Shown here piece by piece: positions 53,759 through 61,057 of a stretch of 64,000 bases of DNA (position 1 is its first letter; every line of letters begins with the position of its first letter). The notes under the pieces are model-generated. The model worked only from the letters and a program-made list of their open reading frames with translations. It made no database searches and was not told where the DNA came from. Origin of the DNA: Streptomyces griseus (GTDB lineage: Bacteria; Bdellovibrionota; Bdellovibrionia; Bdellovibrionales; Bdellovibrionaceae); the NCBI GenBank assembly GCA_943330705.2, contig CALQIT020000004.1, forward strand, positions 35,084 to 99,083, given 5' to 3'. The position numbers were made by a program, and so were the translations under genes.

Positions 53759-55096
53759 TTGTACGCTCTAGGCGAAAACTCTTTCTGTGTTCCAATCAAT
53801 CATGAAAAGCACGAAGCTCAGATTTTTCACAGAGCTAATAGAGTCCCAAATCTTAGACTGGCTTCCGAATATAAAGACGAGCCATGGCTTAAGTCGAATA
53901 CAATGATAAGCGGTACGAAAGTCGGATGGCCCAGGAGTTGCCTAATGATCCTCCGAACAAACGGAGAAACTATGATAAACGAATGCAATCCCTTACTTAC
54001 TCTTGAGAAACTGAAGGCTGATCTTCACCTTGGCAAAGAGGTAATTCAACTTAATGGGCACTTTCAGCTTACAAAGACAGAATTTTGCTATGCCCGAGCT
54101 GAGCTGCTTCGAGATAAGGCGCTTGAGAAATCTGCGCAAAGTCATCTTGAAGGCAAAACGCCACTCATAAAAATCATGCAGAGATATCAGAAATATGACT
54201 CAACTCTGACTGATCTGTCTTGGCCAGCACATTTCCCTTTTCATGTCATTTCTGGAACAGGAGCAATTACATCGGGATCAAATATTTTTATGTTTTTCCC
54301 GCAGGTTCTGGGGATTCAGGGTCGCTCCCTGAACGATTACTTTGGCTTTGAATTGATCGATATTTGGGAAAATATTTTTAAAAATAATATTCTCCCGTGT
54401 ATACAACGGGGTTTCTCGAATGAAACTCAAAAGATGCTGGCAAAGTCACTCTTTAAAGACTTACGCGTGACCACTTATTTGGCCTCTGTTCTTCACGAAA
54501 TCGGGCACAGAGTAGGGCCGTGGCAGATTTCGCCATGTAAAAAAGGCTTCTTGAAATTGGATGGCCTCAAGCTCGATGTCCTGGGTGAACTATCCACTGA
54601 TATGTTGATGATTTCGCTAATCCCTGAGTTTCCTGAGTTTGCACACTTTATTATATTTCAAAGACTGTTTTGGTTTGGGCGAAGAGGCTTTAGAAATAAT
54701 CCGTTCGAAGGAAGCATAAACACTGACAATGACGCCTGGATTGGCAGTTATCTTTGGAATCAACTATGGAAATCCGGAGTCTTCTCGCTCAGAAATCAAC
54801 GCATACAGTACAACTTTGAAAAAGTAACGTCGATGGCTACTAAGATTTTGGCAGAGATAGATGAGCTTGGAAAAATGATGAACGGGAATCAGTCCAGCGA
54901 GGAGCAGGAGTTCATTGTCTATACTTGGATGAAAAAATCACTTGAACACAACGGTAGGAGCTTTTCGATACCGAACACTTTTGTCCAATTTCTTGCAAGC
55001 TGCAACGATATCAACGAGAGTCCAACATTCAATCCGATTGTAAAAGACGATTGGTGCTCGGACGAAATTTCAGATCAAGTAGGAGTGGCACTATGA
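53759..55096 (+). CDS. HEIGH zincin-like protein of unknown family
   Basis: About 445 residues from a TTG with AGGGGAG 8 nt upstream; a longer frame to 53600 overlaps the Cys-rich gene and is less plausible. The motif LHEIGHRVGPW is at about 245-255, with candidate third ligand Glu277 in LDVLGELSTDM. This is the HExxH ...E arrangement of zincins. No signal peptide is visible, so it is probably cytoplasmic or needs a partner for export. Upstream is a secreted Cys-rich protein and downstream a transporter whose start overlaps its stop by ATGA. Family is unknown to me. Confidence 0.55.
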   Translation: MYALGENSFCVPINHEKHEAQIFHRANRVPNLRLASEYKDEPWLKSNTMISGTKVGWPRSCLMILRTNGETMINECNPLLTLEKLKADLHLGKEVIQLNGHFQLTKTEFCYARAELLRDKALEKSAQSHLEGKTPLIKIMQRYQKYDSTLTDLSWPAHFPFHVISGTGAITSGSNIFMFFPQVLGIQGRSLNDYFGFELIDIWENIFKNNILPCIQRGFSNETQKMLAKSLFKDLRVTTYLASVLHEIGHRVGPWQISPCKKGFLKLDGLKLDVLGELSTDMLMISLIPEFPEFAHFIIFQRLFWFGRRGFRNNPFEGSINTDNDAWIGSYLWNQLWKSGVFSLRNQRIQYNFEKVTSMATKILAEIDELGKMMNGNQSSEEQEFIVYTWMKKSLEHNGRSFSIPNTFVQFLASCNDINESPTFNPIVKDDWCSDEISDQVGVAL

Positions 55097-55938
55097 AAAG
55101 TCTAAATTTAAAAAATAGTTTGCTAGCAAGTTCCGCCGGGATTTTGGCCGTTTTCCTGTGGTCAGCTATTCCCGCCCTTGTAAAGTTGGGCACAACCAGT
55201 CAGGCTCTATCATTTGTCATTCTGCTGAGGTTTTTGATTTCAAGTTTACTCTTTACTCCGTTGCTGCCTCAAATCCTACAAAATGCCAAAAAAATTTCTC
55301 TGAAAGCATTGCTCATTTTGGCAATTACTCTTTCGGCCAATTACTATTTTCAAGGTCTTGCTATGCAAAGTTTACCGGCAAGCTGGTACATCGTAATTTT
55401 TTCTCTGAATCCACTTTTGGCGTTGGCCGCAATTGGAGTTAAACTCAACCGGAAAATTTTGTTGGCGGCATTTATTTCGATCATTGGTACTTTCCTTTTT
55501 ATAAATGCCGGAGGGGGATGGTCGGCGCCGATTTCGAGTATTTTCTATATTTTGATCGGCATGTTAACTTGGGTCGGATACACAATGTTGGTCAAGAAAT
55601 TACAAACTCAACTTTCTGATTTAGAAGTTACCGGCGTCACTCAAATTCTGGCACTGTTTGGTACTCTGATTATTTGGCTTGGAACGGGCCTGCCAACCGC
55701 TCAGTTGCAAACTCAGGATCTAACTTCAATTATTATATTAGGTTTCTCAACGCCTTTGGCCTACTTCGCTTTTTCGTACTGTATGCGGAGGGCTCCGGTG
55801 TTTGGAATTGTTAGCCAATATCTGGAGCCAATTTTTGGGGTGATCATCGGAATGATGATTTTCGGCGAGAGTATCTCTTGGTTTCAAGCCATCGGCGCCG
55901 CGCTGATTGTCTGGGGAACAAGTCGAGTCAGTTACTGA
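55093..55938 (+). CDS. EamA-family transporter
   Basis: 281 residues with about ten membrane spans and the two EamA repeats (about 10-135 and 150-275). The start ATG overlaps the zincin-like stop (ATGA) and has AGGAG upstream, so the two are translationally coupled. Its stop region overlaps, convergently, the truncated membrane protein gene by 7 bp. The substrate is unknown. It resembles the other EamA gene (15624) only in fold. Confidence 0.85.
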   Translation: MKSLNLKNSLLASSAGILAVFLWSAIPALVKLGTTSQALSFVILLRFLISSLLFTPLLPQILQNAKKISLKALLILAITLSANYYFQGLAMQSLPASWYIVIFSLNPLLALAAIGVKLNRKILLAAFISIIGTFLFINAGGGWSAPISSIFYILIGMLTWVGYTMLVKKLQTQLSDLEVTGVTQILALFGTLIIWLGTGLPTAQLQTQDLTSIIILGFSTPLAYFAFSYCMRRAPVFGIVSQYLEPIFGVIIGMMIFGESISWFQAIGAALIVWGTSRVSY

Positions 55939-56180
55939 AGTTGAATCGCCACAAGATCTTCAAATTCTGATAGAAAATGGGCAGAATCATTCAGAGTGTA
56001 AAATAGCAAAAGTTTGTCTTTTTTCTTTTCTAGATCAGAAATCAAGACAAGATCTGAGTGCTTGGTCAACATTTTAGCCTGCTGATACGAAGAAAAGAAA
56101 GCTGACGTAAAAAATAGTAAATATCCAATGGTCGATGCCATTACAAATTGACGAAAGAAATACCTGCTTATTGAAGTCAT
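55932..56180 (-). CDS. Small single-span protein, probably truncated sensor or receptor
   Basis: 82 residues. A basic N-terminus (SISRYFFRQF) and one span (about 14-33) are followed by a periplasmic-looking stretch with charged, helical residues. This resembles the N-terminal part of a membrane sensor rather than a complete protein. The frame stops exactly in the sequence where the convergent EamA gene ends, so the original gene may have been cut there. It overlaps the aminotransferase stop by ATGA. Confidence 0.45.
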   Translation of the reverse strand: MTSISRYFFRQFVMASTIGYLLFFTSAFFSSYQQAKMLTKHSDLVLISDLEKKKDKLLLFYTLNDSAHFLSEFEDLVAIQLQ

Positions 56181-57163
56181 TTTTTTGCACCCATGAAATC
56201 TAGAAAATCAGTAAGCGCCTGAGGACTGACATCAATCCGAAATCGCCACATGTCCCCACCCCCAAAATAAACTGAACTTAAACAGTAATTTCCCAAGTCT
56301 TCTTTGGTATTAACTGCTACAAAATGGCCACATTCGAGTCCGTGGGAAAATCTAAAGTCCGGAGCCGATTTTATGAACACTTTAACCAATTGACGATTAG
56401 ACTCATAACTACTTTTAATTTCATTAACTATTGCTGGCAAGTTTTGCATGATTGCCAATGCTATCCGCAAAGAAGGAGTCGGGTAATCGGTAAATGTCAG
56501 CAGCGAAATTTTCCTGATTTCATCAATAATATTGGGGCTGGCCGCTATCCAACCAAACCTTAACATTGAGAGACCAACAACTTTTGAGAGGCTATTAATT
56601 TTTATCAAATTGGGTTTAGAAATTTGAGAAAACAGTTTGTGATCGCCAGAAAAACTAGAATGAAACACTTCATCCAGTACCAGATATTTATATCTACTGC
56701 TAATAACTTGCAACTGGTTGGTCGGAACGAACTTGCCATTAAAGAAATTGGGACTCGTTAGACATACAGCAGTTTTTTCTGGATCTAAAGAGGTCACCAC
56801 CTCAAACACTGCATTGACAATAGACACTTGAAATCCCAACTGACGGGCAGCAGCGATGTATGGCTCATAGTATGGTACTTCGAAGATGATTGTGTCCACT
56901 TTTCCTTTTAAAAAAAGTAAGGTTTCAAAAAATGCCATCGAACCACCCAAGGTGAAATGCAGGCAGTTACTGTCCAGCCCATACCCCGACTGAAAGAGGG
57001 CCAACAGTGCACCCATGCTTTGATCATGCCGACTCTCGCGAATATCTGGACCTATCGAAATTAAGCCCCTAAATTTATCGGGAAAAACTGGGGTGCTGCC
57101 AGACAGCAGCCCTAGCTTGATACCGCTGAGCTTGATAGCAGTTAGGTATTTGCTTTCAATCAT
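56177..57163 (-). CDS. PLP-dependent aminotransferase-like protein (class I/II fold)
   Basis: 328 residues. The PLP lysine region is INSLSKVVGLSMLRFGWIAA (about 190-209). The aspartate in YLVLDEVFHSSF (about 165) and the later ESNRQ and WRFRID (Arg for the carboxylate) complete the fold. It is shorter than usual (about 390) because the N-terminus starts near the GLI-IGPD loop. Substrate unknown. ATGA overlaps connect it to the periplasmic binding protein upstream and the small membrane protein downstream. Confidence 0.75.
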   Translation of the reverse strand: MIESKYLTAIKLSGIKLGLLSGSTPVFPDKFRGLISIGPDIRESRHDQSMGALLALFQSGYGLDSNCLHFTLGGSMAFFETLLFLKGKVDTIIFEVPYYEPYIAAARQLGFQVSIVNAVFEVVTSLDPEKTAVCLTSPNFFNGKFVPTNQLQVISSRYKYLVLDEVFHSSFSGDHKLFSQISKPNLIKINSLSKVVGLSMLRFGWIAASPNIIDEIRKISLLTFTDYPTPSLRIALAIMQNLPAIVNEIKSSYESNRQLVKVFIKSAPDFRFSHGLECGHFVAVNTKEDLGNYCLSSVYFGGGDMWRFRIDVSPQALTDFLDFMGAKK

Positions 57164-58230
57164 AAACCCACCAAATGTTTAAATTTGACTTCAGCATCGC
57201 TTAGGAACAGTACAGGCATCTTTCGAATTATGGTATTTTTTGAGACCGTTACCTCGCCGGTAACAAATTTGTTATATTTTCTGTCTAATATAAGATTCAT
57301 AGTGGCGAAAAGTACCGCCTCATAATTGAAGGCCGATGTGTCGATCGGAAAGATCTGATATTTTTGATAGTACTCTTTAACAAAGGCCTCGTTATTTTCA
57401 TGAACGATATCTTTATGATAATGTGATAACCAGTTAATTTTCAGTTTTTTTGCGAACGGAAGTTGAGTAATAAACCGGCCTAGGGTACCAACACCATCAC
57501 AGCCCCAATAGGAAGCTGATGCATTTTCAGGCCATAAAGAACGTATTACTTCCGCAGTCTGCCCCTCTAGTGCAGGTATAAAGATATGATCATAGCTTTT
57601 TCGAGCGGCGTACTTAATTGGATTCGCCAAATCGGATTCAAAGAGTTCAATAGACTTATAGGTCAATTTAGCTTTAGTGAGTTCACTTTCAATAAACTGT
57701 GCCAGATTTGAACAGTAGGTACAGTCCTTGATATTGACGACCAATACTGTTTGTTTGTCTTTAATATCTGCTTCCTTAACAATCAGTTTAGCTTGGACTG
57801 AGTTAACGTTGCTTATCAAAAATACATTGTCAAACTTCAAAAGTTCATCACTGGTGGCAGTTGGCGAAATAATTTTGGTCTTGAGCTTCTTATCTTTGAT
57901 TAGCTGTGCTAGAATTTGAACTTGAAAAGAGCTAGAGGGGCCAATAATAAAATCAAAGTTCTTTGTCGCTAATAAACCTGCTATTTTTAACGTTGATTCA
58001 GCAGTTTCTCCTACATCAACCCACTCAGTATTAATCTCAACTTTTTTCTTACTTATATCTTTAAGGGCCAGCTCAATACCTTTCTTAACATGATTCTCGA
58101 CACCATTCGACGTAGATATCGAATCATCTTTTGAATTGTAAAGAAGACCAACTGTTTGGCGCCCGCTGCTAAAAGCATCAAGCGCCAGCAACAACACTAA
58201 CATCGACAGCAATAGATTTACCATTTTCAT
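57160..58230 (-). CDS. Periplasmic ligand-binding protein (PBP type 1, Leu/Ile/Val-BP-like)
   Basis: 356 residues with a signal peptide (MKMVNLLLSMLVLLLALDAFSSG). The fold is that of ABC-type branched-chain amino acid receptors: VGLLYNSKDD at the first strand, ENHVKKGIELALKDIS helix, FDFIIGPSSSFQVQILAQLI (the GPxxS binding loop) and IISPTATSDELL. No ABC permease is nearby, so it may act as a receptor for sensing rather than transport. A perfect TATAAT lies 6 bp before the ATG without a ribosome binding site, suggesting a leaderless transcript. Confidence 0.8.
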   Translation of the reverse strand: MKMVNLLLSMLVLLLALDAFSSGRQTVGLLYNSKDDSISTSNGVENHVKKGIELALKDISKKKVEINTEWVDVGETAESTLKIAGLLATKNFDFIIGPSSSFQVQILAQLIKDKKLKTKIISPTATSDELLKFDNVFLISNVNSVQAKLIVKEADIKDKQTVLVVNIKDCTYCSNLAQFIESELTKAKLTYKSIELFESDLANPIKYAARKSYDHIFIPALEGQTAEVIRSLWPENASASYWGCDGVGTLGRFITQLPFAKKLKINWLSHYHKDIVHENNEAFVKEYYQKYQIFPIDTSAFNYEAVLFATMNLILDRKYNKFVTGEVTVSKNTIIRKMPVLFLSDAEVKFKHLVGL

Positions 58231-58236
58231 GAATCA

Positions 58237-58242
58237 ATTATA
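58237..58242 (-). promoter_or_regulatory. Perfect -10 box just before the binding-protein start
   Basis: TATAAT on the minus strand ends 6 bp upstream of the ATG at 58230. The usual 6-7 nt distance puts transcription start at or next to the A of the ATG, and no Shine-Dalgarno exists. The -35 is poor (TTCGTT). Confidence 0.45.
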
Positions 58243-58357
58243 TGTCGTCACCAACATTAACGAAAGAATTTAGTCGGTTCTCCATCAATGACAGAGGCAG
58301 TCAGGGAATCTGTTAGAATGTTTTTACTACAAGACGTTTTAACAAAAGGAACCCTAA
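58243..58357. other. Intergenic region left of the direct repeat
   Basis: No gene recognised. It includes the -35 region of the binding-protein gene on the minus strand and, on the plus strand, an extended -10-like TGTTAGAAT near 58310 that might serve the short frame at 58358. Confidence 0.3.
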
Positions 58358-58516
58358 ATGCCCCCGAATCAGCACGAATCTATCATGGTATTGGCCCGGA
58401 AGCGACAAGGCGATTTGCGTATAGGGAAAATAAAGCCTATATCAGGCCATGGCCGAGGTATGCTTAGGTTTCCCTGGCTTAGCTTTCCCCATTCTTGCAC
58501 GAATATATCGCTTTGA
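58358..58516 (+). CDS. Short frame covering repeat copy A (52 residues)
   Basis: Starts MPPNQHESIMVLARKRQGDL with AAGGA 7 nt upstream and runs through the direct repeat, ending in LSFPHSCTNISL. The same peptide register is open in repeat copy B (GKIKPNSGHGQGMLRL). Differences between copies are mostly amino-acid changing, so I suspect a non-coding repeat or a degraded gene end rather than a functioning protein. Confidence 0.25.
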   Translation: MPPNQHESIMVLARKRQGDLRIGKIKPISGHGRGMLRFPWLSFPHSCTNISL

Positions 58517-58519
58517 TCT
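58417..58519. repeat. Direct repeat copy A (103 bp)
   Basis: Aligns without gaps to 63852-63954, with 8 mismatches by eye (about 92% identity). It contains a central palindrome GGCCATGGCC (58445-58454), flanked by AGGGAAA and TTTCCCT arms, so the left half is an imperfect dyad. It may be an end of a mobile unit or a dispersed chromosomal repeat. Confidence 0.85.
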
Positions 58520-58584
58520 CAACCTGAAGCACTAACTAGATCAGTCCGTAATAGGGATCAACGGCCGGCGGGGCGTGCGTAGCG

Positions 58585-58782
58585 TGTATTATCTCGGTTG
58601 CCGGCAGTGGAGGCGTAACAGCTGCGGCCTGTGTTCCCGCCTGTGGCATGACCGCTGTTGGCGTGTATTCCGTTGATGTTATGGAGCACATAGAAAATGA
58701 CAAGAAGTTCTTACATGAATGCTACGAGATGTTAAGGCTTGGTGGTCGATGCATAGTTCTTGTTCCGGCAGCCGAGGAGTAG
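58585..58782 (+). pseudogene. Remnant of a class I SAM-dependent methyltransferase
   Basis: An open stretch reads SVAGSGGVTAAA (like the Gly-rich SAM motif I) and then DVMEHIENDKKFLHECYEML and LRLGGRCIVLVPA, the typical post-motif region (DxLEHIxD ... LKPGG ... VPA). The two are too close together for an intact enzyme, and no start codon or remaining domain is visible, so it is a deleted fragment. It ends at the TAG at 58780. Confidence 0.5.
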
Positions 58783-59133
58783 ATCGACTGACCAATCGCT
58801 AGACAGCGGTGAGGTATGACGGTGATCTAGTTTTACGACCAGCCAGTGGGTTTTAGTTCAGCTGTTTTTCGGTTCTCTCGTAACATCTCGCCATTGAATT
58901 GCATAAGGGACTCCAAAAGCCCATGGAAATCCAACTTCCTACAGGCTGTTCGTCACAGGATCAAAAATAGTTAGATTTCTGGAGGCGGCTTGACGGCGTA
59001 TTGCGGTATGAACAGTGTAACTCACACATTTTCTACGACATTAGTCTTGGTGTAGGAGTGGCTACATTACGATGAGCTGGTCTTGAAAGATGTAGGTTGT
59101 ATGCCGATAAACATCATTTAATGGAGACTTTAT
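58783..59133. other. Intergenic region, nothing recognised
   Basis: 350 bp between the methyltransferase remnant and the Mrr-like gene. Neither strand shows a coding pattern or a clear hairpin. Only a GGAG ribosome binding site directly before 59134 is evident. The region may be eroded coding sequence. Confidence 0.4.
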
Positions 59134-60048
59134 ATGGCCATCCCTGACTTTCAAAAGACTATGTTACCTGCGTTGAAAGCTGTTTCAGCTAAAGATATTT
59201 CAGCTTCAAAGGAAATAATTGCTCAAGTGATTAAGCACTTCAATTTATCGCAGCAAGAGATCGAGGCTCTACTACCAAGTAAGACACAAAAGATCATCGA
59301 CAATCGCGTGAACTGGGCGCTTTCGTATATGTTCAAAGCTGGCTTAGTAGCTCGCCCTAGTAAGGGGAGATATAGTATTACGGCTCGCGGCAAAGAGGTG
59401 GTTAAAGAAAACCCACCTGCAATTTCAACTTCGTATTTAATGAAGTTTGGTGAGTTTAGTCAGTGGAAATCAGTTATGGAGTCTGAAAAGGCCGAGACAC
59501 CTATTGAGCCAGCTAACTTGGACTCATCAGATCCTTTGGAGCAAATCGAAAGAAATTATCAAAATCTGAAATCTTCTGTCGTTGATGAGTTACTTAGAAT
59601 AGTTCGAGCCGTTGATCCCACGGCATTTGAAAAACTGGTTATGGAATTGATGAAAAAAATGGGCTACGGCGCAGAGGATTTAGAGTCGATCATTCACAGC
59701 GGAAAATCTGGTGATGGCGGAATCGACGGCGAAATTTCTCAGGACTACTTGGGACTAGATATGATTTATATTCAGGCTAAACGATATGCCGAAGACAATG
59801 CCGTTGGCCGTCCAGCTATTCAACAGTTCGTTGGTTCGTTAAATGAACGTAAGGCAAAAAAAGGAATTTTCATAACATCATCTTACTTCGCTCAACCAGC
59901 CATACAGTACGTTGAGAAAGTCGATGTTAAAATTGTCCTTATTGACGACCTTAAGCTGGCCCAGCTCATGTACGACTATAATTTAGGTGTTGAAACAGTT
60001 CAGACATTTGAAGTTAAAAGAGTGAACTCTGATTTTTTTGAAGACTAA
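59134..60048 (+). CDS. Mrr-type restriction endonuclease
   Basis: 304 residues. The N-terminal winged-helix (Mrr_N) domain spans about 1-95. The C-terminal Mrr catalytic domain (about 155-280) has FEKLVMELMKKMGYGAED, SGKSGDGGIDGEI (Asp198) and IYIQAKRYAED (Gln214, Lys216), matching the PD-(D/E)xK type QxK variant of Mrr. Mrr is a type IV enzyme cutting methylated foreign DNA. It stands alone, with GGAG at its start, inside a repeat-bracketed accessory island. No methyltransferase partner is required; the remnant at 58585 is probably unrelated. Confidence 0.93.
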   Translation: MAIPDFQKTMLPALKAVSAKDISASKEIIAQVIKHFNLSQQEIEALLPSKTQKIIDNRVNWALSYMFKAGLVARPSKGRYSITARGKEVVKENPPAISTSYLMKFGEFSQWKSVMESEKAETPIEPANLDSSDPLEQIERNYQNLKSSVVDELLRIVRAVDPTAFEKLVMELMKKMGYGAEDLESIIHSGKSGDGGIDGEISQDYLGLDMIYIQAKRYAEDNAVGRPAIQQFVGSLNERKAKKGIFITSSYFAQPAIQYVEKVDVKIVLIDDLKLAQLMYDYNLGVETVQTFEVKRVNSDFFED

Positions 60049-60126
60049 CTGTACGCACACAACATTCCTAATTAGCCGATAAAAACATTTGCGCCAATGC
60101 TAGAACTGCAAGAAAATGAATGTAGC

Positions 60127-60369
60127 ATGAAGGCGCATTTAAAAGATCAGGCATTTGCCCTTTTTATTAAACATAACAGCTTGAGATCAATAGCGAAATC
60201 GCTGAAAGTGAGCCGTTCGACAATCGAGCGTTGGAGTCGTTCTGAACGATGGATGGAAGCTCGCCCCCAAACGGCTAATGGTGTCTTATTGCCTCCAGCA
60301 AGTAAGCGTGCCGCATTGACGGCACATCATTTTTCAGTGAAACTAGGCCGCAAAAATGCGGAAATCTAA
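60127..60369 (+). CDS. Small helix-turn-helix protein
   Basis: 80 residues from ATG 60127; a start at 60097 is also possible and neither has a strong ribosome binding site. Residues 17-40 (SLRSIAKSLKVSRSTIERWS) form a homeodomain-like HTH as in phage terminase small subunits or transposase N-termini. The C-terminus is unlike known families. It lies 78 bp after the Mrr-like gene. Confidence 0.5.
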   Translation: MKAHLKDQAFALFIKHNSLRSIAKSLKVSRSTIERWSRSERWMEARPQTANGVLLPPASKRAALTAHHFSVKLGRKNAEI

Positions 60370-60422
60370 CAAAGGTCTAGTAAAACATACCTAGGATAAA
60401 GTACAGAAATGGGCTTAATTCT

Positions 60423-60442
60423 TCCTATCCTCTCCTATCCTC
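60423..60442. repeat. Two 10-bp tandem units
   Basis: TCCTATCCTC occurs twice head to tail, overlapping the stop codon of the IS3-type orfA on the minus strand. Short, likely replication slippage or the scar of a truncated element. Confidence 0.6.
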
Positions 60443-60800
60443 CTAAAGTTTCGATCAACCCAGTCAATTCGCTCCACTGTTGCGAGGTCGTCGATCGCAG
60501 GCGTTTTTTTAAAAGCTCCAACATCACGGCCTGCTCGCCAACCATTTTCTGATAGGCATCTCGCTCCGCCTTTAGCTCCATGATGAACTTCGCGTCCTCA
60601 CGGCTACGGCCGCCAGCTTCCAGCTCACTCAGATCCTGATTTTTTGCTTTTTCGTCGAGCTGCACACGCCAGTTATAGATGTTGCTCACGCTCACATGAT
60701 TTTCAGCTGCCACCTGTGCTGCTGATTTGCGACCAGAGACGTAATCGTCGACAGCTTTCTTCTTTGTATCACTACTAAACTTGCGCTTTGGCTTTCCCAT
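60435..60800 (-). CDS. IS3-family transposase OrfA (orphan)
   Basis: 121 residues. The N-terminal HTH (KFSSDTKKKAVDDYVSGRKSAAQVAAENHVSVSNIYNWRVQ, about 7-46) and a coiled coil (about 55-100, with AKFIMELKAERDAYQKMVGEQAVMLELLKKRL) match IS3/IS911 OrfA proteins. No OrfB with a DDE domain follows on the minus strand, so the element is incomplete. The TGACCC-type end next to its start is described separately. Confidence 0.8.
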   Translation of the reverse strand: MGKPKRKFSSDTKKKAVDDYVSGRKSAAQVAAENHVSVSNIYNWRVQLDEKAKNQDLSELEAGGRSREDAKFIMELKAERDAYQKMVGEQAVMLELLKKRLRSTTSQQWSELTGLIETLGG

Positions 60801-60802
60801 TT

Positions 60803-60846
60803 GCTGACCCCTTAAATTACTCCGTTATAGAGTAGGTTGGGTCAGC
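60803..60846. repeat. Nested inverted repeat at the left end of the IS3-like element
   Basis: GCTGACCC (60803-60810) pairs with GGGTCAGC (60839-60846), and inside TACTC pairs with GAGTA. It overlies the upstream region of the orphan orfA. It probably includes the IS end (TGACCC...) and might hinder transposase translation. No matching right end was found in the window. Confidence 0.5.
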
Positions 60847-60865
60847 CGGCTATTGTAGCTTCTTC

Positions 60866-61030
60866 ATGGTGTTGGACTCTCACTTTATGCCCGCAGTCCA
60901 CACTCTTAGAAATCTCATCGACGTTCAGAATGTTTTTGGAAATTTCCCTTGGGTTTCTCTTGATGTACTTCTAAGTGCCTTAGGAGCGACTGGACAGCGG
61001 GTTGAAATAAAGTTCTCAAAGGTTGGTTAA
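60866..61030 (+). pseudogene. Short frame resembling an HTH-type antitoxin C-terminus
   Basis: 54 residues. The C-terminal part, NFPWVSLDVLLSALGATG then VEIKF, resembles the end of XRE-type antitoxin domains, in which a helix SLDxLLxxLxxLG precedes a VEIxxx strand. The N-terminal HTH is missing and there is no ribosome binding site, so a truncated copy cut by the neighbouring IS end is likely. The family call is tentative. Confidence 0.3.
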
Positions 61031-61057
61031 TTTTTGAATCAAACCTAATATTAGAGT

